Assembly: GCA_045577735.1 (NCBI GenBank)
Contig: JAZNIY010000020.1
Coordinates: 1-64,000, forward strand
DNA: 64,000 nucleotides
Origin: Stercoripulliclostridium_A sp045577735
Lineage (GTDB): Bacteria; Bacillota; Clostridia; Christensenellales; DTU072
Reading direction: 5' to 3'
The position numbers and the translations under genes are program-made. Every line of letters starts with the position of its first letter. Position 1 is the first letter of the stretch. The notes below the pieces were generated by a model, which ran no database searches, was not told the origin of the DNA, and was given only the letters and a program-made list of their open reading frames with translations. Below are positions 16,768 to 24,809 of the stretch, piece by piece.

Positions 16768-17144
16768 CAAATAATATTACCTATTCTTACGCTATACATG
16801 TTCTCAAAGGACTCTGCCGTTCGCTGTATTCTGTTCAGCAATGCTTGGGCACTGTCATAGTCCTCCGCGCCAACGGCACCCACCAATTCACCATAGGTAA
16901 TAGTTATATCAATTAGCTGAACGTGTGGCAAAAACAGCTCCAAATACTTCACCCTTTTCTCCCACCATTTTTGCGTTTCCACAATGGCATTATAATCGTA
17001 GGTTTCATCCTCCTCCACAATAAAACTTTTCAACCTTTGGGAAAACTCATCGAAGGTCTTCCCAATAAAAATCTGCTCGAAAATTCCCAATCCCAGTATC
17101 CCCACGAGTACCACTATTGCAAGAGTTAATTTCATTCTAGTCAT
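16767..17144 (-). CDS. DUF4363 family protein
   Basis: A small membrane-anchored protein of 125 residues from the ATG at 17144. One N-terminal hydrophobic helix (about residues 5-24) is followed by a charged helical domain. GGAGG lies 7 nt before this ATG, and the ATG overlaps the stop of the DUF421 gene (ATGACTAG), so the pair is translationally coupled. DUF4363 genes commonly follow DUF421 genes in Clostridia. The function is unknown; a role with its membrane partner is inferred. Confidence 0.8.
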   Translation of the reverse strand: MTRMKLTLAIVVLVGILGLGIFEQIFIGKTFDEFSQRLKSFIVEEDETYDYNAIVETQKWWEKRVKYLELFLPHVQLIDITITYGELVGAVGAEDYDSAQALLNRIQRTAESFENMYSVRIGNII

Positions 17145-17808
17145 GCTCTTCCTCCATTTCGCCAAGTATATATGGGGCATGATTAGGTTGTAAAAAAACG
17201 TGTGAACCATCAATAGTCATAAGCAAGATTTCTTTTGCTTTATAACCCTTGTTTTTAATGAATGATTCTATGCTTTCTTTATCGTATTTTGTGTACCTAA
17301 CGTTCGTTTCCATCAACCTTCCTTCCACCACCACGGTTACTGGAATACCCGTAGGCTCACGCGCTTCCGTACGCTCTAATATGGAAACGTTTCCGTTTGT
17401 TTCATACACTGCAAATTTTACTTGTTCAGGGGAGAAAAATTGTTGTGACCTCAGGCTTTCAAGAACGTCGTTCACGTCAACGTTCAGGCTCTTTAAGGCT
17501 TCGTAATCCAGTCCGTTTTCATTAATTACAATTACTGGTTTTCCATTAATAAACCTTCGGAATTTTATCGATTTTGACGTCAATATCGTTATAAAATAAT
17601 GCAAAAGAAACATAACGAATAAGGGAACCAATCCATAAACTATGGGAACCGATATATCCTGCATTGGCATACAAGCAAGATCGGCTATAGCAAGGGTAAT
17701 GGTGAACTCGAACGGTTGAAGTTCGCCTATTGTCCTCTTACCCATAAGGCGCATTCCAACAACTAAAAACAGGTAAATTATAATGGTGCGAATAAAGACC
17801 GTAATCAT
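17137..17808 (-). CDS. DUF421 (YetF-like) membrane protein
   Basis: A protein of 223 residues with three N-terminal transmembrane segments and a soluble DUF421 domain. The motifs RLMGKRTIGELQPFEFTITL (19-38) and INGKPVIVINENGLDYEAL (about 87-105) are typical of YetF/YrbG-type proteins linked to the cell envelope and sporulation. The biochemical activity is unknown. It forms an overlapping two-gene unit with the DUF4363 gene. No clear Shine-Dalgarno sequence precedes the ATG. Confidence 0.88.
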   Translation of the reverse strand: MITVFIRTIIIYLFLVVGMRLMGKRTIGELQPFEFTITLAIADLACMPMQDISVPIVYGLVPLFVMFLLHYFITILTSKSIKFRRFINGKPVIVINENGLDYEALKSLNVDVNDVLESLRSQQFFSPEQVKFAVYETNGNVSILERTEAREPTGIPVTVVVEGRLMETNVRYTKYDKESIESFIKNKGYKAKEILLMTIDGSHVFLQPNHAPYILGEMEEEHD

Positions 17809-17846
17809 AATAAGATTAGGTTGTGTAATTAACCATTTGTTATACT

Positions 17847-17870
17847 AAAAAAGCGCCCTTCCGAGCGCTT
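17847..17870 (-). terminator. uvrBA operon terminator
   Basis: On the minus strand AAGCGC (17870-17865) pairs with GCGCTT (17856-17851) around an 8-nt loop, followed by TTTT. It starts 4 bp after the uvrA stop codon. Confidence 0.8.
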
Positions 17871-17874
17871 AACT

Positions 17875-20712
17875 TTATTTGTGTTTTTTATCCAATATCT
17901 CTTTAAGGAATTGTCCCGTCTTGCTTTCCTCTACCATAGAAACTTCTTCAGGCGTTCCAACGGCAATAACTTGTCCGCCGTCGTCACCACCGTTTGGTCC
18001 AAGGTCTATGATGTGGTCGGCAACTTTAATAACGTCCATATTGTGTTCAATGATGATTATAGTGTTTCCGTTATCAGCCAAACGATCCAAAATGGAAATT
18101 AGTTTTTCAACGTCGTACATATGGAGTCCCGTGGTGGGTTCGTCCAAGATGTATATCGTCTTACCTGTGTTACGCTTGGAAAGTTCGGTTGCGAGCTTAA
18201 CGCGTTGTGCTTCGCCACCACTCAACGTTGTAGAGGGCTGACCAAGTTTAATGTAACCTAGTCCTACGTCTTGCAAACACTTTATCTTTGGATATATGGT
18301 GGGAATATTCTTAAAGAATTCACACGCCGTATCCACAGTCATATCCAGCACGTCAAAAATAGACTTGCCCTTATATTTTACCTCTAGCGTTTCTTGGGTA
18401 TAACGTTTGCCGTTACATACTTCGCATGGAACGTATACGTCGGGAAGGAAGTGCATTTCTATCTTAAGGATACCATCGCCCTTACAGCTTTCACATCTAC
18501 CACCCGAAACGTTAAAGGAAAATCTAGAAGCGTTATATCCCCTTGCCTTTGCATCGGGAGTTTGCGCAAACAGATTTCTAATAGGCGTAAAAACGTCGGT
18601 ATAGGTCGCAGGGTTGGAGCGTGGAGTGCGTCCAATGGGTGACTGGTCAATTTGAATGACCTTGTCAAAGTTTTCTATGCCCACTATCTCGTCATAGTTT
18701 CTACTTTCATATTGCTCGGCGCCGTTAAGAGCGTTGGCAAGACGGGGGTAAAGTATGCCGTTTACTAAGCTTGACTTACCACTTCCCGACACCCCCGTTA
18801 CAGCGGTGATCTTACCAGCGGGGAAGGAAACCGTAACGTTTTTAAGGTTGTTTTGCCTTGCTCCTTTTACCGTTAGGAAGCCTCCCGTTCCCTTTCTTCT
18901 TTCCGAAGGTATTTTTATTTCTCTTCTTCCCGCGAGATAATCGCCGGTAATAGAGTTTGGACAGGCAATAATGTCGGAAACGGTACCCTCAGCTACCAAT
19001 TCGCCACCTTTTTCACCCGCACGTGGTCCAATATCAACAATGTGATCGGCGCACCTTATGGTGTCTTCATCGTGTTCTACTACAATCAAAGTATTGCCCA
19101 AATTGCGTAGGTTTTGAAGAGCGTCCAGCAGTTTTCTATTGTCGCTTTGGTGCAGTCCAATGCTGGGCTCGTCCAAAATATAGAGCACTCCCATCAGCCC
19201 GGAACCTATTTGTGTAGCAAGCCTAATGCGCTGTGATTCTCCGCCACTAAGGGTTGCTGCACCACGCGATAAAGTTAGGTATCCAAGCCCAACGTTTTTG
19301 AGGAAGTTGAGTCGTGCTTTAATCTCTTTTAAAATGGGTTCGGCAATAATGCTCTCCCTTTCACCAAGCTTAAGTTCATCAAAAAACTTCACGAGCTTAA
19401 TAATGCTAAGGTCGCTTAAGTCTGCAATATTAAGTCCACCCACCGTTACGCCCAGCACCTCTTTGCGCAACCTCTTACCGTTACAAAGTTTGCAGGGTGA
19501 AAAACTCATGTACCTATCAAGGTCTTTCTTTACACCCTCGGACTGGGTTTCGCGATAACGCCTATTAAGGTTGTTTATAACTCCCTCGAAAGGAGAATTA
19601 TACACGGTATTAAACTTTCTCGTTTGCCACTCCATTTCAATGGGGTCGTCACCGGTTCCATAAAAGATTATGTCTTTGACTTCGGGTGACAAATCTCTAA
19701 AAGGCACGTCCATACTGAAGCCGTATTTTTTCGACACAGCCTCAACTTGACGAGTCATCATTTTACCCATGTCCATAATATTCCAACCACCCACTCTGAT
19801 TGCGCCCTCGCGAAGAGTTAGGCTATCGTCTCTTACGACAAGAGAGGGATCGACTTCGTGCTTCATGCCAAGACCGGAGCATTCGGGACATGCCCCAAAG
19901 GGTGAGTTGAACGAGAACATACGGGGTGAGAGTTCGGGCATGGTGATATCGCAATCGGGACAAGCGTATTTTGTCGAATACAAAGTTTCCACGCCGTCAA
20001 CGTCAACCAGCACCATACCATCGCCAACCTTAATAGCTTGTTCAACGGAATCGGTAAGTCTTCGTAACATATCGTCTTTAACGATAAGGCGGTCGACGAT
20101 TATGGATATATTGTGCTTGATTTGTTTGTCTAGTTTGATATCTTCTTCCAACATTCTTACTTCGCCGTCAATCTTAGCACGAACGAAGCCCATTTTCCTG
20201 TAACCTTCCAGTTGCTTTTGATACTCGCCCTTTCTACCACGAACTACGGGAGCCATAACGATTACCTTGCTTCCCTTTGCCGACTCCATTATTTTTGCAT
20301 TAATTTGATCGACGGAAACGCTCTTAATCTCTTTGCCACATTTAGGACAATGAGGGATACCCGTCCTAGCATAAAGAAGACGAAGATAATCGTGGATTTC
20401 AGTTACGGTACCAACGGTGGAACGAGGGTTTTTAGAAGTGGTTTTTTGGTCGATAGAAATAGCGGGAGAAAGCCCCTCTATGGACTCGACGCTAGGTTTT
20501 TCCATTTGACCTAGGAACATTCTTGCGTAACTCGAAAGACTCTCCATATAACGCCTTTGACCTTCAGCAAAAATGGTATCGAAAGCAAGGCTGGATTTAC
20601 CACTTCCCGAAAGTCCGGTGAACACAACAAGCTTATCACGAGGTATGGTGACGTTTATGTTTTTAAGGTTATTTTCCTTTGCACCTTTTATGATTATATC
20701 GTTATTACGCAT
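17875..20712 (-). CDS. uvrA: UvrA, excinuclease ABC subunit A
   Basis: This is the damage-sensing ATPase of nucleotide excision repair; it loads UvrB onto lesions. The 945 residues are full length. It has two ABC modules, with Walker A GLSGSGKSSL (about 33) and GVSGSGKSSL (about 640) and two LSGGE signature motifs (LSGGESQRIRLA and LSGGEAQRVKLA). Zinc-finger cysteines CPDCD, CPECSGLG and CESCKGDG, CEVCNGKR are intact. It begins one base after the uvrB stop codon. No uvrC is in the window. Confidence 0.97.
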   Translation of the reverse strand: MRNNDIIIKGAKENNLKNINVTIPRDKLVVFTGLSGSGKSSLAFDTIFAEGQRRYMESLSSYARMFLGQMEKPSVESIEGLSPAISIDQKTTSKNPRSTVGTVTEIHDYLRLLYARTGIPHCPKCGKEIKSVSVDQINAKIMESAKGSKVIVMAPVVRGRKGEYQKQLEGYRKMGFVRAKIDGEVRMLEEDIKLDKQIKHNISIIVDRLIVKDDMLRRLTDSVEQAIKVGDGMVLVDVDGVETLYSTKYACPDCDITMPELSPRMFSFNSPFGACPECSGLGMKHEVDPSLVVRDDSLTLREGAIRVGGWNIMDMGKMMTRQVEAVSKKYGFSMDVPFRDLSPEVKDIIFYGTGDDPIEMEWQTRKFNTVYNSPFEGVINNLNRRYRETQSEGVKKDLDRYMSFSPCKLCNGKRLRKEVLGVTVGGLNIADLSDLSIIKLVKFFDELKLGERESIIAEPILKEIKARLNFLKNVGLGYLTLSRGAATLSGGESQRIRLATQIGSGLMGVLYILDEPSIGLHQSDNRKLLDALQNLRNLGNTLIVVEHDEDTIRCADHIVDIGPRAGEKGGELVAEGTVSDIIACPNSITGDYLAGRREIKIPSERRKGTGGFLTVKGARQNNLKNVTVSFPAGKITAVTGVSGSGKSSLVNGILYPRLANALNGAEQYESRNYDEIVGIENFDKVIQIDQSPIGRTPRSNPATYTDVFTPIRNLFAQTPDAKARGYNASRFSFNVSGGRCESCKGDGILKIEMHFLPDVYVPCEVCNGKRYTQETLEVKYKGKSIFDVLDMTVDTACEFFKNIPTIYPKIKCLQDVGLGYIKLGQPSTTLSGGEAQRVKLATELSKRNTGKTIYILDEPTTGLHMYDVEKLISILDRLADNGNTIIIIEHNMDVIKVADHIIDLGPNGGDDGGQVIAVGTPEEVSMVEESKTGQFLKEILDKKHK

Positions 20713-20713
20713 C

Positions 20714-22690
20714 TTAAAATCCTCTTTGTTTCTTTAGTTCCGCAATTCTGTCGCGAAGCACAATAGCCGTTTCGAAGTCGTAAGTTGAAGTTGCTTGTTT
20801 CATTAGTCCTTTTAGTCTTTCTATTTCCGCACTAATATCTTTCTTGGAAAGTTTTCTTTCATATCCTTCCACTTCTTTCTTGCTTATTTGAATGGAGTTG
20901 CTAATGGGCTTTACGATAGTTTGGGGTACTATACCATGCATTTCGTTATACTCAATTTGCTTTTTACGACGCCTATCGGTTTCTTCAATGCACTCTTTCA
21001 TACTTCCTGTAATCGTGTCGGCGTACATAATAACCCTTGCGTCTTTGTTACGTGCAGCCCTACCTACGGTTTGTATTAGAGAGGTGCGCGAACGCAAGAA
21101 TCCTTCCTTGTCGGCGTCAAGTATTGCTACCAGTAACACTTCGGGAATGTCCAATCCTTCCCTCAAAAGGTTAATGCCAACTATGACGTCGATGTCACCT
21201 TTACGCAGTCTGGTAATAATTTCTATGCGCTCTAGTGTGTCTATGTCCGAATGCATATATTCCACCTTCAAGCCATACTCCAAAAGGTAGTTGGTAAGGC
21301 TTTCCGCCATCTTCTTTGTTAGCGTGGTAATCAACACTCTGCCACCGAGGGAAATTGCCTCGTTTATTTCACCAATAAGGTCGTCTATCTGTCCATTGGT
21401 AGGTCTAACGGAAATGGGTGGGTCTACAAGTCCGGTTGGCCTTAGGAGCTGTTCTGCAACTTGTGAGGCAATGCCCAACTCATACTCTTGTGGCGTTGCG
21501 CTAACGCAAACCATTTGTTTAACTTTGGAAAGGAATTCATCAAAGTTAAGTGGTCTGTTATCAAAGGCCGCAGGCAAACGGAAACCGTAATCCACCAAGT
21601 TGGTCTTGCGCGCTCTGTCCCCATTGTACATACCTCTAACTTGTGGGAGGGTGATGTGACTTTCGTCAATGAACAATACGAAATCCTCGCCAAAGTAATC
21701 CATCAAAGTAAAGGGTGGCTCGCCGGGGCTTCTGCCGTCAAAATAACGAGAGTAGTTTTCTATTCCCGAGCAGTACCCCATTTCCTTAATCATTTCAAGA
21801 TCGTAGTTTACCCTTTCGCGTATTCGTTGCGCCTCTATGAGTTTACTAGAGTTGGTAAACTCTTCCACTCTGTTTTCCATATCCTTACTAATGGTTTCAA
21901 GTATGCCGTCTATCTCCTCGCCACCACCTAAAACGTAGTGCGTTGCCGGGAATACTGCAGCATAATTTACTTGGGCAATAGTTTTGCCGGAAGTGGGATC
22001 AAACTCCACCATACGCTCTATTTCATCGCCGAAGAATTCTACCCTTAGTGCCGTTTCCGAAACGTTGGAGGGGAATATTTCCAACACGTCACCTTTAGCC
22101 CTAAACGTGGAGCGTTGGAAGTCCATTTCAGCGCGCTTGTACTGTATTGCAACAAGCTGGTCAATTACTTGGTCGCGCTCTATAATTTGTCCTTCGCGAA
22201 GGGAAACCATATTTCTAAAAAAGGCTTCCGGGGCACCCAAACCATATATGCAAGATACCGAAGCAACCACTATTACGTCACTACGCTCTCCGAGCGAAGC
22301 CGTTGCGGAAAGACGCAGTTTGTCTATTTCATCGTTGGTTTGTATTTCCTTTTCGATGTAGGTGTCGCTTCTTGGAATATAGGCTTCGGGTTGGTAATAA
22401 TCGTAGTAGGAAACAAAGTATTCCACGCGATTGTGGGGGAAAAGTTCTTTGAATTCGTTGCAAAGCTGAGCAGCAAGGGTTTTGTTGTGCGCCATAACAA
22501 GGGCGGGTTTTCCCACCTTTGCAATTACGTTAGCCATGGTAAATGTTTTACCGCTACCGGTAACGCCAAGGAGCACTTGTGCCCTATCCCCCCTAATTAG
22601 TCCTTCTGACAGTTTGTCGATAGCTTGTTGTTGGTCCTCGGAGGGTGAAAACTTGGAAACCAACTGGAAGGGACGTCTTTCAATTTCCAT
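20714..22690 (-). CDS. uvrB: UvrB, excinuclease ABC subunit B
   Basis: This is the DNA-opening helicase-like subunit of nucleotide excision repair, which verifies damage and recruits UvrC. It has 658 residues. Walker A is GVTGSGKTFTMANV (about 39). The beta-hairpin region YYDYYQPEAYIP (about 95) is intact, as is the DEAD-like box motif FIDESHI. The C-terminal UVR motif (ERLKGLMKQATSTYDFETA) that contacts UvrC is present. It is the first gene of the uvrBA operon, with a promoter and possible LexA box upstream. Confidence 0.97.
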   Translation of the reverse strand: MEIERRPFQLVSKFSPSEDQQQAIDKLSEGLIRGDRAQVLLGVTGSGKTFTMANVIAKVGKPALVMAHNKTLAAQLCNEFKELFPHNRVEYFVSYYDYYQPEAYIPRSDTYIEKEIQTNDEIDKLRLSATASLGERSDVIVVASVSCIYGLGAPEAFFRNMVSLREGQIIERDQVIDQLVAIQYKRAEMDFQRSTFRAKGDVLEIFPSNVSETALRVEFFGDEIERMVEFDPTSGKTIAQVNYAAVFPATHYVLGGGEEIDGILETISKDMENRVEEFTNSSKLIEAQRIRERVNYDLEMIKEMGYCSGIENYSRYFDGRSPGEPPFTLMDYFGEDFVLFIDESHITLPQVRGMYNGDRARKTNLVDYGFRLPAAFDNRPLNFDEFLSKVKQMVCVSATPQEYELGIASQVAEQLLRPTGLVDPPISVRPTNGQIDDLIGEINEAISLGGRVLITTLTKKMAESLTNYLLEYGLKVEYMHSDIDTLERIEIITRLRKGDIDVIVGINLLREGLDIPEVLLVAILDADKEGFLRSRTSLIQTVGRAARNKDARVIMYADTITGSMKECIEETDRRRKKQIEYNEMHGIVPQTIVKPISNSIQISKKEVEGYERKLSKKDISAEIERLKGLMKQATSTYDFETAIVLRDRIAELKKQRGF

Positions 22691-22730
22691 ACTAAAACTT
22701 GCCTATATTTGTATTGCTCAGTTAAATTTT

Positions 22731-22778
22731 ATTATACTATATTTAGGTCACATAAGTCAATACTCAAACAAGTGTTCT
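22731..22778 (-). promoter_or_regulatory. uvrBA promoter with a LexA-like (SOS) box
   Basis: On the minus strand TTGACT (22755-22760) and TATAAT (22731-22736) are 18 nt apart. Five bases upstream of the -35 lies CAAACAAGTGTTCT (22765-22778). It matches the Bacillota LexA box CGAACNNNNGTTCG at most positions (AAC and GTTC halves kept, two outer mismatches). SOS control of uvrBA is known in Bacillus; here it is inferred from this site. Confidence 0.55.
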
Positions 22779-22827
22779 TAAAATTTTAGCCACTTTTCGA
22801 TATTACCTCAACAAATTTCGCGCGTGT

Positions 22828-22875
22828 AGTAAATTTACTTGTCCTAGAGGTCCCTTTAATGATATAATCATTAAA
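22828..22875 (+). promoter_or_regulatory. Acyl-CoA synthetase promoter with two palindromic operators
   Basis: TATAAT (22863-22868) lies inside a perfect 21-bp palindrome TTTAATGAT-ATA-ATCATTAAA (22855-22875). A second 12-bp palindrome, AGTAAATTTACT (22828-22839), abuts the poor -35 TTGTCC (22839-22844). Two regulators, or one at two sites, could act here. The regulator is unknown. Confidence 0.55.
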
Positions 22876-22913
22876 ATGTCGCCTAGCGATAGTATCATAG
22901 AAGGAGTAAAGTT

Positions 22914-24563
22914 ATGTACCTTATTGATAGATATTTAGAAAAAGTTGACTTCGATAATTATCAAGATTTTTCCGCTAACCTAAAATACAAACCTGTTTCC
23001 ACTTTCAATTTTGGTTACGACGTCGTCGATGAGTACGCAAGACTTACTCCCAACAAGCGCGCTTTGGTTTGGTGCAACAATTTGGGTGAGGAACACTCCT
23101 TTACTTTTAGTGATATTTCACGTCTTTCCAACAAAGTAGCAAACGTACTTCTTTCCCATGGTGTTAAAAAGGGTGACTTCGTAATGACGATGTTAAATCG
23201 CCGTTACGAATATTATTTGGTCAACGTTGCTTGTTGTAAAATTGGTGCAATTCTTATTCCTGCAACCTACCTTTTAACCGTTAAAGACATCGTATATCGC
23301 ATCAATAACGCAAACGTAAAGGCTCTTTTCTGTATTAATGAGAGAGAGGTTATCGACTACGTTAACGAAGCTCTACCCAAGTGTGACAGCCTCAAATGTG
23401 CCTTTACTATTGGCACTGCAGAGGGCTTTATAGACCTACACGAGGAAATGGACAAAGCGAGCGATATTCTCACGCTAACCGAGGACGAGAAGCCCAAGAT
23501 GACCGATACTATGCTCGTATACTTCACCTCGGGCACGACTGGCTATCCCAAGATGGTAGCGCACAACTTCAAGTATCCACTAGGACACATAATGACGGCA
23601 TACTATTGGCACGCAGTAGTTGACGATGGTCTACACTTCACCATGGCAGAAACGGGCTGGGCTAAGTTTAGTTGGGGCAAGCTTTATGGTCAATGGCTGG
23701 CAGGAAGTGCTGTTTTCTGTTACGATTACTATGGTAGATTTACCCCTACCGACGTACTTCCCCTCATCGCAAAGTACAAGATAACCACGTTCTGCGCACC
23801 CCCTACCATATATCGTTTCCTTATTAGAGAAAACCTTGATGACTATGATTTTAGCTCTCTAGTAAGCTGTACGACGGCTGGTGAGGCCCTAAATGCCGAA
23901 GTTTTCCGTCTTTTCAAGGAACACACCGGCATCGAAATTAGAGAGGGCTTTGGCCAAACAGAGAGTGCTGTTATTACTGCAAACTTCCGTTTTGACAAGG
24001 GAAATCCCGGTTCTTGTGGTAAGGCAACCCCTATTTACGACCTTGTGTTGCTTGATGATAACGATATGGAACTTGAGGGCTCCAACGTAGAAGGCGAGAT
24101 GTGCATTAGGCTACGCGAAGATCAATTTGGTTTGCTTGCAGGCTACCATAACGATCCCGAACGCACCGAGGCAGCATTCGGCACCGGCTATTACCATACC
24201 GGCGACCTAGCAATGCGTGACGAAACGGGCACCTATTGGTTCGTAGGCAGAAAGGATGATATTATTAAGTCAAGTGGCTATCGTATTGGACCCTTCGAGG
24301 TAGAAAGCGCCCTTATGGAACACCCCGCGGTACTAGAATGTGCAATCACCGGTGCTCCCGATCCCATACGTGGTCAAGTCGTTAAAGCAACCATAATACT
24401 AAACAAAGGATATACCCCTAGTGACGAACTAACCAAGGACATCCAAAACCACGTTAAGCACGCAACTGCGCCATACAAATATCCCAGAATTGTTGAGTAC
24501 GTTACCGAACTTCCCAAGACGATATCCGGTAAGATTATGCGCAAAGACATTCGCAAAAAATAA
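22914..24563 (+). CDS. AMP-forming acyl-CoA synthetase (medium-chain/acetyl-CoA synthetase-like)
   Basis: This enzyme activates a carboxylic acid to its CoA thioester via an acyl-AMP. It has 549 residues. The P-loop-like motif VYFTSGTTGYPKMVAH (about 203) is present, as are the acyl-adenylate motif YHTGDLAMRD and hinge GRKDDIIKSSGYRIGP (about 445-460). The C-terminal catalytic lysine is in KTISGKIMRKDIR. Overall it resembles ACSM-type medium-chain or aryl acyl-CoA ligases; the acid used cannot be told from sequence. GAAGGAG lies 9 nt before the ATG. Its TAA stop is also the first three bases of the palindromic element at 24561. Confidence 0.9.
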   Translation: MYLIDRYLEKVDFDNYQDFSANLKYKPVSTFNFGYDVVDEYARLTPNKRALVWCNNLGEEHSFTFSDISRLSNKVANVLLSHGVKKGDFVMTMLNRRYEYYLVNVACCKIGAILIPATYLLTVKDIVYRINNANVKALFCINEREVIDYVNEALPKCDSLKCAFTIGTAEGFIDLHEEMDKASDILTLTEDEKPKMTDTMLVYFTSGTTGYPKMVAHNFKYPLGHIMTAYYWHAVVDDGLHFTMAETGWAKFSWGKLYGQWLAGSAVFCYDYYGRFTPTDVLPLIAKYKITTFCAPPTIYRFLIRENLDDYDFSSLVSCTTAGEALNAEVFRLFKEHTGIEIREGFGQTESAVITANFRFDKGNPGSCGKATPIYDLVLLDDNDMELEGSNVEGEMCIRLREDQFGLLAGYHNDPERTEAAFGTGYYHTGDLAMRDETGTYWFVGRKDDIIKSSGYRIGPFEVESALMEHPAVLECAITGAPDPIRGQVVKATIILNKGYTPSDELTKDIQNHVKHATAPYKYPRIVEYVTELPKTISGKIMRKDIRKK

Positions 24564-24686
24564 AACGCGATTATTTGGTGCTATACTTTATCAAATCAAA
24601 AAAGCCGAAAGGAGTAGTACGCTTAGTACAACAATCTTTCGGCTTTTTCACTTTTCCTCGGCTAATATCTAACTAATCACGTTTTA
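24561..24686 (-). repeat. Palindromic repeat element, type 1 (copy J, inverted), overlapping a stop codon
   Basis: Outer arms TAAAACGCGATTATTTGG and the complementary TCTAACTAATCACGTTTTA pair with three mismatches. The inner stem AAAAAGCCGAAA (24599-24610) and TTTCGGCTTTTT (24637-24648) is perfect over 12 bp. The core, read on the minus strand, is TTGTTGTACTAAGCGTACTA. The first three bases are the TAA stop of the acyl-CoA synthetase. The element lies between convergent genes and can serve as a bidirectional terminator. The 120 bp beyond it to 24809 show nothing recognisable. Confidence 0.8.
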
Positions 24687-24809
24687 TGTGGCGCTATAGA
24701 AATCTATCATCTAATTTCTCGTGTTCACCATATTAACTTTTAATCCATATTCAATACTAACAAATCATTTGGTTTGCTTATTGTTAAATAGCTAAATTTA
24801 ATACAAGCC

